Shown here one piece after another: positions 25,343 to 34,556 of a stretch of DNA of 64,000 nt. Where the stretch lies: positions 153,618 through 217,617 of the forward strand of contig NZ_JAALJI010000011.1 of assembly GCF_011064595.1 (NCBI RefSeq), read 5' to 3'. A program made the position numbers and the translations under genes. Each line of letters begins with the position of its first letter. The stretch's first letter is position 1. The stretch comes from Paludisphaera soli. Its GTDB lineage: Bacteria > Planctomycetota > Planctomycetia > Isosphaerales > Isosphaeraceae. The notes beneath the pieces are model-generated. The model worked only from the letters and a program-made list of their open reading frames with translations, was not told the DNA's origin and searched no databases.

Positions 25343-25801
25343 ATGCTCGACGGCCCGCCGGATCTCATCGCGATCGACCACGACGAGTCCACGGCCAGGC
25401 ACGTCGGCCGCACGGCGGACGGCCGTCAGTTCTTCCTGACCAACCCCTTCGTGCCGACGAACGAGCCAGGCGCGGACGGCGGCGGCGAGTTCGTCGCCCT
25501 CTACCTGTTCGACCCGGCGGGGAAGCTCCTCGAAGCCCGGATCGACGCTTTCGGCCCGAGTGCGACCGTGGACGAGGCCGAGTGGCGCCGGGTGTACGAG
25601 GAGCGTCTCCGCGAGTTGGGCGACGTCGCCTTGGGGCGGATCGAGGTCGCCCCTTTCGCGATCGAGCGGTTCGGCGTGGAGTTCGGCCTCGTCCCCCGCG
25701 AGCCGGAGGAGGACGAGGACGACGTGTGGGCCGTCGAGGCCCAGCCGGGCAACTACATGGCGTTCTTCGAGCCCTGGGATTCGGGCGACTACGACACCTG
25801 A
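25343..25801 (+). CDS. Hypothetical acidic cytoplasmic protein
   Basis: 152 residues, not recognised. No signal or membrane segment. It begins LIAIDHDESTARHVGRTADGRQFFLTNPF, a beta-hairpin-like start, then EFVALYLFDPAGKLLEARID, followed by a charged helix (DEAEWRRVYEERLRELGDV) and an acidic stretch EPEEDEDDVWAVEAQPGNYMAFFEPWDSGDY. This layout is typical of small planctomycete proteins of the immunity-like or YopX-like size class, but no function can be assigned. 53 bp separates it from the previous gene; it converges with the PEP-CTERM gene (9-bp gap). Confidence 0.65.
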   Translation: MLDGPPDLIAIDHDESTARHVGRTADGRQFFLTNPFVPTNEPGADGGGEFVALYLFDPAGKLLEARIDAFGPSATVDEAEWRRVYEERLRELGDVALGRIEVAPFAIERFGVEFGLVPREPEEDEDDVWAVEAQPGNYMAFFEPWDSGDYDT

Positions 25802-25810
25802 GCCGGGCCC

Positions 25811-26353
25811 TCAGGCGGCCTTCCGCCGCCGTCGGTAGCGACGGGCGACGACGAGCAGCGACGACCAGACGCCGATCGACGACAGCACCAGCGCCGACGG
25901 CTCGGGCACGGCCCCGGTCGAGGCGACGACCGAGCCCGAGGCCACCGTGCGGACGCCCGCGGCGGCCTGCCACTCGTACGAGCCGGACGACAGCGCCGTG
26001 GTGCCGGTCGTCGCGATCGGCGTCGCGAAGATCAGGCGGAGTTCGGCAGCCCCCTGGGTGAGCTGGAAATAGCTGGCGAGATTGTTCGTGTAGAAGGTCG
26101 AGTTCGCCAGCGTGTAGGTCGTCGGCGCGTAGCTGAACCCGTTGACCATCGCGGCCGAGGCCGTCAGGTCGGCCCCCAGCAGGGTCGTCAGGTCGTCGCT
26201 CAGGGTGAACGTGCCCGAGAGCGTCCCCGCCGGCAAGCTCCCCAACGCCAGGTTCACGTCCGTCAGGGTGTACACCACGTTTGCCGAAGACCGAGAAGCC
26301 GACGCCCCGACGATCAGGCAGGCCAGGGCCGTCATCCGCAAGATGCCTCGCAT
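25811..26353 (-). CDS. PEP-CTERM sorting-domain protein
   Basis: 180 residues with an N-terminal signal peptide (to about residue 25) and a C-terminal sorting signal: VPEPSALVLSSIGVWSSLL, hydrophobic helix, then RRYRRRRKAA. The region between is a Ser/Thr-rich beta protein starting NVVYTLTDVNLALGSLPAGT. PEP-CTERM proteins are processed by exosortase and displayed at the surface or in extracellular matrix. The ATG at 26353 is preceded by GAGGAG on the minus strand; longer upstream frames lack such a site. Confidence 0.85.
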   Translation of the reverse strand: MRGILRMTALACLIVGASASRSSANVVYTLTDVNLALGSLPAGTLSGTFTLSDDLTTLLGADLTASAAMVNGFSYAPTTYTLANSTFYTNNLASYFQLTQGAAELRLIFATPIATTGTTALSSGSYEWQAAAGVRTVASGSVVASTGAVPEPSALVLSSIGVWSSLLVVARRYRRRRKAA

Positions 26354-26736
26354 TCGCTCTCCTCGAAGGAATTCAGGCCGCATGGACGGGCGGGCGACGA
26401 CCTCGTCCCGTCCCACCCTCTTTCTACGTTCATGCAGGCGTGCGGGGACGCGCGATGGGTCGGGAATCGCCCCGGGCTGACCGTCCGGCCGCGGCGCGTC
26501 GCCCTGATGAGACGCGGCGTGGCCGATTCGCCACGGGGCCGCTCGCGATCGCGGTCGGGTCGGCCGGCCCCCGCCCGGAGTGGGCCTTGAACGGCGACGC
26601 GCGATCGTGCCACAATGAGCCGAGACGGTGGCGGCCGCCGAGCACCCTCTGCGAACCGCCGCGCCCGCCCGCCTGGACCCTTGGTCGGCCGCCCTCCCTC
26701 GACGAGATATCGGCCTGAGACGGGAGTCGCATTCCG
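26354..26736. other. Divergent intergenic region
   Basis: No gene is supported between the PEP-CTERM gene and the cytochrome gene. It contains a candidate sigma-70-like promoter for the plus strand at 26587-26616 and otherwise shows no clear structure. Confidence 0.6.
26587..26616 (+). promoter_or_regulatory. Candidate promoter for the cytochrome/DUF1501 pair
   Basis: TTGAAC (26587-26592), 18-bp spacer, CACAAT (26611-26616), in a region of lower GC than its flanks. Transcription would start near 26623, leaving a leader of about 115 nt before the ATG at 26737. Confidence 0.35.
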
Positions 26737-29073
26737 ATGCACCGATACGCGGCATGGTTCGGCACGGCGGCGACGGCGATGAGCCTCGCGGCGAGGGCCG
26801 ACGATCGGGTCGACTACAACCGGGACGTCCGGCCGATCTTCTCCAAGAACTGCTTCGCCTGCCACGGGCCCGACGAGGGGGACCGCAAGGCGGATCTCCG
26901 GCTCGACCTCCGCGACGAGGCCGTTAAGGCTTCCGAGGAGCGTGACGCCGCCCTCGTCCCCGGCGACCCCGAGTCGAGCACGGCCCTGGAGCGCATCCTC
27001 GAAGCGGACGACACCCTCCGCATGCCCCCGCGCAAGGCGGGGCCGAGGCTCGCCGAGGCCGAGGTCGAGACCCTCCGCAAGTGGGTGGAGCAGGGGGCCG
27101 AATACGCCGAGCACTGGGCGCTGGTCGCCCCCCAGGCCCGCCTCGCGCCGGCCGTCTCCGACCCGTCGTGGCCGCGATCGCCGCTCGACGCCTTCATCCT
27201 GGCCCGGCTGGATCGCGAGGGGATGAAGCCCTCGCCCGAGGCCGACCGCCCCACGCTCCTGCGACGCCTCAGCCTGGACCTGCGCGGCCTGCCGCCGACG
27301 ATTGACGAGGTCCGCGCGTTCGCCGCCGACGCCGCGCCCGACGCCTACGAGCGGGCCGTCGAGCGCTACCTGGCCGACCCCGCCTTCGGCGAGCGCTGGG
27401 CGCGGCCGTGGCTCGACCTGGCCCGCTACGCCGACTCCGCCGGCTACGGCTCGGACCCGCTCCGTACGATCTGGGGCTATCGCGACTGGCTGATCGACGC
27501 CCTCAATCGCAACCTGCCCTACGACCGGTTCACGATCGAGCAGATCGCCGGCGACCTCCTCCCGAACGCGACCGACCGCCAGAGGGCCGCGACCGCGTTC
27601 CACCGCAACACGATGACCAACACCGAGGGGGGGACCGACGACGAGGAGTTCCGCGTCGCCGCGATCAAGGACCGCGTGGACGTCACGTTCCAGGCCTGGA
27701 TGGGCCTGACGATGGGCTGCGCCAAGTGCCACTCGCACAAGTACGACCCGATCTCGCACGAGGAGTACTACAGCGCCTTCGCCGTCTTCAACCAGACGGC
27801 CGACGCGGACCTCCCGGACGAGTCCCCCGTCATGCCCTGGATCACCCCGGAGGAGGCCGAACGGCTGAAGAAGGTCGACGCCCGCCTCGCCGAGCTGAAG
27901 GCCGGGCTCGACGCGATCGTCGGCCCCCCCGCCCCGGCGCTCCGCGACGCGATCGCCGGGGCCGAGAAGGAGAAGGCCGCCGTCCCGACGCTGCCGATCA
28001 TGGCCGAGCTTCCCCCCGAGAAGCACCGCGTCACGAAGATCCTGCTGAAGGGCAATTTCCTGGACCCGGGCCCCGAGGTGAAGCCGGGCCTCCTCAAGGC
28101 GCTCCACGCGCCGCCCGAGGGCCGGCCCGTCGATCGGCTGGCTCTGGCGCAATGGCTCGTGGATCGGAAGAACCCGCTCACGGCCCGCGTGGCGGCGAAC
28201 CGGACCTGGGCGGTCCTCTTCGGCTCGGGGATCGTCGAGACCGAGGAGGACTTCGGCACCCAGGGCGAGCTTCCCAGCCACCCCGAGCTGCTCGACCGCC
28301 TGGCCGTCGACTTCATGGATTCGGGATGGGACGTGAAGGCGATGATCCGCCGGATGGTGACCTCGGCGACCTATCGCCAGTCCTCGAAGGCCGCGCCCGA
28401 GATGATCGAGAAGGACCCCAAGAACCGGCTGCTGGCGCGGGCGCCCCGCGTGCGGCTGGACGCCGAATCCGTGCGCGACCAGGCGCTGGCGTTCGCCGGG
28501 CTGCTCGGCCGCAAGGTCGGCGGGCCGAGCGTCTTCCCGGTCCAGCCGGACGGGCTCTGGCAGGCCGCGTTCAACGGCCAGCGGACCTGGACGACGAGCC
28601 CGGGCGTCGAACGCCACCGCCGGGGACTCTACACCTTCTGGCGCCGCACCGTGCCGTATCCGTCGATGTCCGCCTTCGACGCCCCCAGCCGCGAGATCTG
28701 CGCCGTCAAGCGCGTCCGCACCAACACGCCGCTCCAGGCGCTCGTCACCCTGAACGACCCGGTCTACGTCGAGGCGGCGCAGGCGCTGGCCCGGCGGATC
28801 GTCCGCGAGGGGGGGAGTTCGCCCGAGGAGCGCGCCCGGTACGGCCTGGAAGTCTGCCTGGGGCGCCCGCCCCGGGACGAGCAGGTGGCGCAGCTCGTCG
28901 CCCTGCATGCGGCCCAGCGCGACCGCTACCGGGCCGACCCGTCCGCCGCCTCGGCCATCGCGACCGAACCCCTCGGCCCCTTGCCGGAAGGGATGGACCC
29001 GGCCGATCTCGCCGCGTGGACGGCCGTGGCCAACGTGCTCCTGAACCTCGACGCCGTGCTGACCAGGGGGTGA
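26737..29073 (+). CDS. Planctomycete cytochrome c / DUF1549 / DUF1553 protein (short form)
   Basis: 778 residues with an exported N-terminus. The cytochrome module has CFACH at about residue 41 and LRMPPRKAGPRL; DUF1549 carries LLRRLSLDLRGLPPTIDEV and the second CxxCH in CAKCHSHKYDPISHEEYYSA; DUF1553 runs from DRLALAQWLVDRKNPLTARV to the C-terminus (FGTQGELPSHPELLDRLAVDF). Unlike the 21.3-24.5 kb copy it lacks the inserted beta-rich domain, which explains its smaller size. The DUF1501 partner starts 4 bp after its stop, so the two are clearly one operon. Confidence 0.92.
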   Translation: MHRYAAWFGTAATAMSLAARADDRVDYNRDVRPIFSKNCFACHGPDEGDRKADLRLDLRDEAVKASEERDAALVPGDPESSTALERILEADDTLRMPPRKAGPRLAEAEVETLRKWVEQGAEYAEHWALVAPQARLAPAVSDPSWPRSPLDAFILARLDREGMKPSPEADRPTLLRRLSLDLRGLPPTIDEVRAFAADAAPDAYERAVERYLADPAFGERWARPWLDLARYADSAGYGSDPLRTIWGYRDWLIDALNRNLPYDRFTIEQIAGDLLPNATDRQRAATAFHRNTMTNTEGGTDDEEFRVAAIKDRVDVTFQAWMGLTMGCAKCHSHKYDPISHEEYYSAFAVFNQTADADLPDESPVMPWITPEEAERLKKVDARLAELKAGLDAIVGPPAPALRDAIAGAEKEKAAVPTLPIMAELPPEKHRVTKILLKGNFLDPGPEVKPGLLKALHAPPEGRPVDRLALAQWLVDRKNPLTARVAANRTWAVLFGSGIVETEEDFGTQGELPSHPELLDRLAVDFMDSGWDVKAMIRRMVTSATYRQSSKAAPEMIEKDPKNRLLARAPRVRLDAESVRDQALAFAGLLGRKVGGPSVFPVQPDGLWQAAFNGQRTWTTSPGVERHRRGLYTFWRRTVPYPSMSAFDAPSREICAVKRVRTNTPLQALVTLNDPVYVEAAQALARRIVREGGSSPEERARYGLEVCLGRPPRDEQVAQLVALHAAQRDRYRADPSAASAIATEPLGPLPEGMDPADLAAWTAVANVLLNLDAVLTRG

Positions 29074-29077
29074 CGCC

Positions 29078-30562
29078 GTGGGCCTCGACGCGAACCTCGA
29101 CCTGAACCAGATCTTCCGCATGCGGCTCGCCCGCGCGGAGACCCGGCGCCAGTTCCTCAGGCGGTCCCAGACCGGCCTGGGGGCGATCGCGCTGGCGTCC
29201 TTGATGGGCCGCGGCGCCCTCGCCGACCCGTCGGCCGCCGCCGACTCCGCCGCGCCGACGATCCCCCGGCGGCCGGCCAGGGCCAAGAGCGTCATCTATC
29301 TGCACATGTCGGGCGGCCCGCCGCAGCAGGACCTGTTCGACTACAAGCCGCTCCTGAACAAGCACCACATGGAGCCCTGCCCGGAGGAGCTGCTGAAGGG
29401 CCAGCGGTTCGCCTTCATCAAGGGGCGGCCGAAGATGCTGGGCTCCCCCCACAAGTTCGCCAGGCGGGGCCAGAGCGGCCAGTGGATGAGCGACCTGCTG
29501 CCGCACACCGCCGGCGTGATCGACGAGGCGGCCGTCGTCCGCTCGATGTTCACCTCCGAGTTCAACCACGCCCCGGCCGAGCTGTTCATGTTCACCGGCT
29601 CCCCGCGCAACGGCGGCGCGGCGATGGGCTCGTGGATCACCTACGGGCTGGGCTCGGAGAACCAGGACCTCCCCGGCTTCGTGGTGATGATCAGCGGCGG
29701 GACCGACCCCACCGGCGGCAAGGCCCTGTGGAGCACCGGCTTCCTCCCCAGCGTCTTCCAGGGCGTGCAGTGCCGGACCGTGGGCGACCCGGTCCTCTAC
29801 GTCGGCGACCCCAAGGGGATGACCCGCGAGGACCGCCGCCGCACCCTCGACGCCATCAACAGCCTGAACGAGATGGAGGCCCGGGAGCACGGCGACCCGG
29901 AGACCCTGACGCGCATCGCCCAGTACGAGCTGGCCTTCCGCATGCAGGCCAGCGTCCCGGACGTGATGGACGTCTCCCGCGAGCCCGAGGCGATCCGCGA
30001 GGAGTACGGCGCCACGCCCGGCGCGGCCTCGTTCGCCAACAACTGCCTGCTCGCCCGCCGCCTGGTCGAGCGCGGGGTGCGCTACGTCCAGCTCTTCGAC
30101 TGGGGATGGGACTGCCACGGCACCGGCGCCGGCGACGACATCGTGAATCAACTTCCCAAGAAATGCAAGGACGTCGATAAGCCGATCGCCGCCCTGGTGC
30201 GCGACCTCAAGCGCCGGGGGATGCTCGACGAGACCATCGTCGTCTGGGGGGGCGAGTTCGGCCGGACCTCGATGAACGAGGCCCGGGGCGGCTCCACGTT
30301 CCTGGGCCGCGACCACCACCCCCACTGCTTCACCCTGTGGGCGGCCGGCGGCGGGATCAAGCCCGGCGCGACCGTCGGCGCGACCGACGAGCTGGGCTCC
30401 TCGATCGTCGAGGACCCGATGCCCGTGCACGACCTCCAGGCCACGATCCTCCACCTCCTCGGCCTGGACCCGTTCACGTTCCGCTATCCCTACCAGGGCC
30501 TCCAGCAGCGCCTGATCGGCGTGGAGGACGGCGTCCGCGTCCGCAAGGAACTGCTGGCCTAG
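29078..30562 (+). CDS. DUF1501 protein, Tat-exported
   Basis: 494 residues. Starts with GTG, 4 bp after the cytochrome stop, implying coupled translation. The Tat-like signal ETRRQFLRRSQTGLGAIALAS is at about residues 21-41. DUF1501 hallmarks are KSVIYLHMSGGPPQQDLFDYKP, DLLPHTAGVIDEAAVVRS, RRLVERGVRYVQLFDWGWDCH and [13 protein letters not shown]. It is a paralog of the proteins at 19776 and 35653. A 14-bp-stem terminator follows. Role unknown, presumably jointly with the adjacent haem protein. Confidence 0.92.
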   Translation: MGLDANLDLNQIFRMRLARAETRRQFLRRSQTGLGAIALASLMGRGALADPSAAADSAAPTIPRRPARAKSVIYLHMSGGPPQQDLFDYKPLLNKHHMEPCPEELLKGQRFAFIKGRPKMLGSPHKFARRGQSGQWMSDLLPHTAGVIDEAAVVRSMFTSEFNHAPAELFMFTGSPRNGGAAMGSWITYGLGSENQDLPGFVVMISGGTDPTGGKALWSTGFLPSVFQGVQCRTVGDPVLYVGDPKGMTREDRRRTLDAINSLNEMEAREHGDPETLTRIAQYELAFRMQASVPDVMDVSREPEAIREEYGATPGAASFANNCLLARRLVERGVRYVQLFDWGWDCHGTGAGDDIVNQLPKKCKDVDKPIAALVRDLKRRGMLDETIVVWGGEFGRTSMNEARGGSTFLGRDHHPHCFTLWAAGGGIKPGATVGATDELGSSIVEDPMPVHDLQATILHLLGLDPFTFRYPYQGLQQRLIGVEDGVRVRKELLA

Positions 30563-30625
30563 CGCCGACGCCCCACGCGGCGACGCATGCCGACGTCGGG
30601 ATGATTCGATCGGGCCGGAAACGCC

Positions 30626-30670
30626 GACGCGGCGCCGGGGGATGGATCCCGCCCGGCGCCGCGTCTTTTT
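30626..30670 (+). terminator. Strong Rho-independent terminator
   Basis: GACGCGGCGCCGGG (30626-30639) pairs perfectly with CCCGGCGCCGCGTC (30652-30665), giving a 14-bp stem and a 12-nt loop, followed by TTTTT. It ends the cytochrome/DUF1501 operon. Confidence 0.88.
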
Positions 30671-30749
30671 GGTGAAGGACTCGAAGGTGGGAACGATCCC
30701 GGAGCGGGCAAGTCTCGGAAGTCTCCTGGGAAGGGATGCGGACTCGTCG

Positions 30750-30899
30750 TTACTTCTGACCCCACAGGACCGTGCGCAGTCGGATGCCGCCCGCCGCGTC
30801 GGCGTCGAACATGCCTTCCTGGAACCACCGCGTCCAGCCCCGAGTCCTGCGAGATTCCCGGCGGACCCCGTAGATCTTGCGACGCTTCTTCGGGCTCAT
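30750..30899 (-). CDS. Small basic protein (49 residues)
   Basis: Not recognised. The protein starts MSPKKRRKIYGVRRESRRTRG and ends with FQEGMFDADAAGGIRLRTVLWGQK, so it has a strongly basic first half and an aromatic second half. GGAGG lies 5-6 nt before the ATG, a good ribosome-binding site in a region with no other gene. A longer in-frame ORF from 31109 lacks such a site. It faces the terminator of the preceding operon. It could be a nucleic-acid-binding peptide; that is speculation. Confidence 0.5.
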   Translation of the reverse strand: MSPKKRRKIYGVRRESRRTRGWTRWFQEGMFDADAAGGIRLRTVLWGQK

Positions 30900-31238
30900 A
30901 GTCGCCTCCGTGTGGGGAGATCGGACTTGGCAAAGAGAAGACGAGAAGACAGGAACGATCGACTCCAATCGCAATCCTCGTACCACGCCGCGGCCTGACG
31001 CCGGAAATCTCGACGACGCGCCGGGCGGGACCGCCGAGGATGAGGGTCGGCCCCGCCCGGACGGGCGAAAAGGCCGCAAATCGGCGACCGACCGATGTCG
31101 CGACGCCACGGCCGGGGCCCTGATGGCGACGGCGCATCGCGCGTGCTACGCTCGATTCCTTGGCAGGATCGCATCCAGCCTGGGCAAAAATTCGCCAGCG
31201 GCACCCCATTTCTACAAACGCGGAAGGCGGCCGAGATC
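30900..31238. other. Intergenic region upstream of GH95
   Basis: Between the divergent small ORF and the fucosidase. No gene, repeat or clear promoter is evident; reading frames here lack ribosome-binding sites. Confidence 0.5.
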
Positions 31239-33689
31239 ATGACTCCGAAGCCTGGCCGGATCCGACCGCGCGTCGTCGCTCGCTCGGCTCGTCCCATTCA
31301 AGCGTTCGCGTGGCTGTTGATCCTCCTGGCGGAGCATGCGTGGGCCCAGGCTCCCGACCCGGCCCCGCCCCGGCTCTGGTACGACCGGCCCGCCGCCGAA
31401 TGGCTGGAGGCCCTGCCGCTGGGCGACGGCTCGCTCGGCGCGATGGCGTACGGCGGCGTGCCGTCCGAGCGCATCCAGCTCAACGACGCCACCCTCTGGT
31501 CGGGCGGCCCGAAGGATTGCGACAATCCCGAGGCCCTGAAGGCCCTCCCCGAGCTCCGCCGCCTGATCCGAGACGGCCGCCACGCCGAGGCCGACCGGCT
31601 CGCGAAGAAGATGATGGGCCCGTACACGCAGACGTACCTGCCGATGGGCGACCTGACGCTCGACTTCGGCGGGCACGCGGGCGCGCCGACCGATTACCGA
31701 CGGTCGCTCGACCTGGATTCGGCCGTCGCGTCGACGTCCTACACCGCGGGGGGCGTCGCCTTCACGCGCGAGGCCTTCGTGTCGCATTCCGACCGGGTCC
31801 TGGTCGTGCGGCTGACCGCGAGCCGCCCCGGCGCGCTGGCGTTCGGGGCGAGGCTCGGCAGCCGGCTCCGGTTCCGCACCCGGGCCGACGACGGCGCCCT
31901 CGTCCTGCGGGGCAGGGCCCCCGCGCACGTCGACCCGATCTACTACGACCGGCCGGACCCCGTCGTCTACTCCGACGACGAAGGCATGGAGTTCGAGGTT
32001 CGCCTCCGGGCCGCGTCGGACGGCGACGTCGCCGTCGAGGCCGACGCGCTGAGGGTCTCCGGGGCGACGACCGCGACCCTGGTCCTCGCGGCGGCGACGA
32101 GCTACAACGGCTTCGACAGGTCCCCCGCGAAGGCGGGCGTCGACCCGGCGCCGATCGCCGCCGGCCGGGTCGCCCGGGCCGTCGCCAAGCCCTACGACGA
32201 TCTCCTGCGCGATCATATCCAGGATCATCGGAGTCTTTTCCGACGCGTGGCGATCGATCTCGGCCCGCCCCCGCCCGGCGCGGCGGACGTCCCGACCGAC
32301 GAACGGGTGCGGCGGTTCGGCGCGAAGGATCCCGGCCTGGTCGCCCTGCACTTCCAGTACGGCCGCTACCTGCTGATCGCGAGCGCCCGCCCCGGCGGCC
32401 AGCCGCCCAACCTGCAGGGGCTCTGGAACGACGAGGTCCGCGCCCCCTGGAGCAGCAACTACACCGTCAACATCAACGCCCAGATGAACCACTGGCCGGC
32501 CGAGACGACGAACCTGGCCGAGTGCCACGAGCCGCTGTTCGGCCTGATCCGCGAACTGGCCGTCAACGGCGCCAGGACGGCCCGCGTGAACTACGGCTGC
32601 GGCGGCTGGGTCTCGCACCACAACGTGGACCTCTGGCGGCAGTCGGCCCCGGTGGGGGACTACGGCCACGGCGACGCGAGCTGGGCCCTCTGGCCGATGT
32701 CCGGCCCCTGGCTCTGCCGACATCTCTGGGACCATTACGCGTTCGGCGGCGACGAGGCGTACCTGCGCGAGACGGCCTATCCGTTGATGAAAGGGGCGGC
32801 GGAATTCTGCCTGGACTTCCTGACCGACGACGGCCGAGGCCGGCTGGTCACGTCGCCTTCAACGTCGCCGGAGAACCTGTTCGTCTCGCCCGACGGCCGG
32901 CCCGCCTCGGTGGGCGAGGCGAGCACGATGGACCTGATGCTGATCCACGACCTGTTCACGCACTGCATCGCCGCGACCAAGGTCCTGGGCGTCGACGCGC
33001 CGTTCCGCGAGCGGCTGGAGACGGCCCTGGCGAAGTTGCTCCCGCTCCAGGTCGGCCCCGACGGCCGGCTCCAGGAGTGGTCGAAACCGTTCGCCGAGAC
33101 GGAGCCGCACCACCGCCACCTGTCGCACCTGTGGGGCCTGTACCCCGGCGACCAGATCACGCGCGCGACGCCCGAACTGCTCGACGCCGCGCGGAAGTCG
33201 CTGATCGCCCGCAGCGACGAGGGGACCGGCTGGTCGACCGGCTGGAAGATCAGCCTCTGGGCCCGCCTGGGCGACGGCGACCACGCCTTCCGGCTCATCG
33301 AGCGGACCTTGCGGCTCGGCCCCGGCGGCGTCTACACCAACCTGTTCGGCAGCCACCCGCCGTTCCAGATGGACGGCAACTTCGCCTTCCCCGCCGGCGT
33401 GGCCGAGATGCTCGTCCAAAGTCACGAGGCCGAGGGCGAGATCCACCTGCTTCCGGCCTTGCCCCCCGCCTGGCCGACCGGCTCCGTCCAGGGCCTCCGG
33501 GCGCGGGGCGGCTTCGACGTCGACCTCACCTGGAAGGACGGCCGTCTCGCGTCGGCGACGATCCGCTCCCGCCTCGGCCGCAAGGCCGTCGTCCGCTGCG
33601 CCGGCAAGGCGGTCGCGATCGAGACGGAGCCGGGGGGAGCGTATACAATCGAGGCGAGTTTGGGCGTACGGCCCGTCCCCGAAGGATGA
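31239..33689 (+). CDS. GH95 alpha-L-fucosidase (or related alpha-L-galactosidase)
   Basis: 816 residues with a signal peptide to about residue 37 (AFAWLLILLAEHAWA). The N-terminal beta domain begins LWYDRPAAEWLEALPLGDGSLGAM, as in GH95. Catalytic landmarks are WSSNYTVNINAQMNHWPAE (about 404, two Asn that assist the nucleophilic water), TSPSTSPEN (about 540, general-acid Glu) and FQMDGNF (about 708, Asp). Retention of all these residues argues for an active inverting enzyme cutting alpha-1,2-linked fucose or related sugars. The ATG at 31239 follows GGAAGG at 31222-31227. The stop overlaps an in-frame ATG for the next gene. Confidence 0.92.
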   Translation: MTPKPGRIRPRVVARSARPIQAFAWLLILLAEHAWAQAPDPAPPRLWYDRPAAEWLEALPLGDGSLGAMAYGGVPSERIQLNDATLWSGGPKDCDNPEALKALPELRRLIRDGRHAEADRLAKKMMGPYTQTYLPMGDLTLDFGGHAGAPTDYRRSLDLDSAVASTSYTAGGVAFTREAFVSHSDRVLVVRLTASRPGALAFGARLGSRLRFRTRADDGALVLRGRAPAHVDPIYYDRPDPVVYSDDEGMEFEVRLRAASDGDVAVEADALRVSGATTATLVLAAATSYNGFDRSPAKAGVDPAPIAAGRVARAVAKPYDDLLRDHIQDHRSLFRRVAIDLGPPPPGAADVPTDERVRRFGAKDPGLVALHFQYGRYLLIASARPGGQPPNLQGLWNDEVRAPWSSNYTVNINAQMNHWPAETTNLAECHEPLFGLIRELAVNGARTARVNYGCGGWVSHHNVDLWRQSAPVGDYGHGDASWALWPMSGPWLCRHLWDHYAFGGDEAYLRETAYPLMKGAAEFCLDFLTDDGRGRLVTSPSTSPENLFVSPDGRPASVGEASTMDLMLIHDLFTHCIAATKVLGVDAPFRERLETALAKLLPLQVGPDGRLQEWSKPFAETEPHHRHLSHLWGLYPGDQITRATPELLDAARKSLIARSDEGTGWSTGWKISLWARLGDGDHAFRLIERTLRLGPGGVYTNLFGSHPPFQMDGNFAFPAGVAEMLVQSHEAEGEIHLLPALPPAWPTGSVQGLRARGGFDVDLTWKDGRLASATIRSRLGRKAVVRCAGKAVAIETEPGGAYTIEASLGVRPVPEG

Positions 33690-33709
33690 GCCGATGTGGA
33701 GCCGTTCCC

Positions 33710-34336
33710 ATGACCACGCCCGTCGTCTGGCATGACGTCAGCCCCCACCTCAACTCGCGGCTATCGAGGCTGAGCGTGGAGCAGTACGATCGCCTCATCG
33801 AGGCCGGCGCCCTCTTCGATCCCGAGGAGGTCGAGCTGATCGAAGGGTTGCTGGTGACCAAAATGGGCCGGAACCGTCCCCAGGTCCTGGCCGGCAAGCT
33901 CGGCCTCGCGGCGCTCCAGAGGATCGTCCCCGAGGGCTGGCACGTCGCGAAGGAGGACCCGATCACGGCGTCCGACTGGAGCAAGCCGGAGCCGGACCTG
34001 GCCGTGATCCGGGGCGGCATCGGCGATTACGCCGAGCGGGACGTGACCGCCGCCGACGTCGGCCTGGTCGTCGAGATCGCCGAGTCGAGCCTGGCCGTCG
34101 ATCGCGAAGTCATGGGCCGGCTGCTGTATGCGGCGGGCGGCATCCCGTGCTACTGGATCGTCAACCTCGTCGACGACCCAATCGAAGTCTACGCCGACCC
34201 GGACGCACAAGCGAGCTATCGCATGGGCCTCGAATGCCGGCGTGGCGGGTCGATCGATGTCGTGCTCGACAGCCGCCCGGCGGGACGGGTCGCCGTGGAC
34301 GTCGCGTTGCCGCCGACGGCCGGTCCCGTGCGATAG
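33710..34336 (+). CDS. Uma2-family (DUF820) protein, possibly inactive
   Basis: 208 residues. Clear Uma2 features: LSVEQYDRLIEAGALFDPEEVELIEG, KPEPDLAVIRG and VGLVVEIAESSLAVDREVMGRLLYAAGGIPCYWIVNL. The position usually held by Lys in the DRxxK motif is Met here, so the PD-(D/E)XK site may be defective. The ATG at 33710 has a GGAG upstream. An alternative ATG at 33686 overlaps the fucosidase stop (ATGA) and would add eight residues, possibly by translational coupling. Confidence 0.85.
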   Translation: MTTPVVWHDVSPHLNSRLSRLSVEQYDRLIEAGALFDPEEVELIEGLLVTKMGRNRPQVLAGKLGLAALQRIVPEGWHVAKEDPITASDWSKPEPDLAVIRGGIGDYAERDVTAADVGLVVEIAESSLAVDREVMGRLLYAAGGIPCYWIVNLVDDPIEVYADPDAQASYRMGLECRRGGSIDVVLDSRPAGRVAVDVALPPTAGPVR

Positions 34337-34556
34337 GCGTCGGTCGTCAGCCCCATGAACGGCAAGGATGACGGGCGACACGTCCGAGCAAGGGCATGGC
34401 CGGTCGGCTCCGGCGATCGAGTTGGTACCCAACGTCGTCGGCCCGGACCCTCGCGTCCGAGGGGCAGGGCTGTTTGGGAAACAAATTTGGGTATGAAGGT
34501 GTCTATCAAGTTGAGCGATTGAAATGGTGGCCCCACGGCTTCGCAGGAGACCCGCC

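Noticed and set aside
26332..29295. 987-residue minus-strand ORF
   Set aside because: Antisense to the cytochrome gene; the plus-strand protein has full domain evidence.
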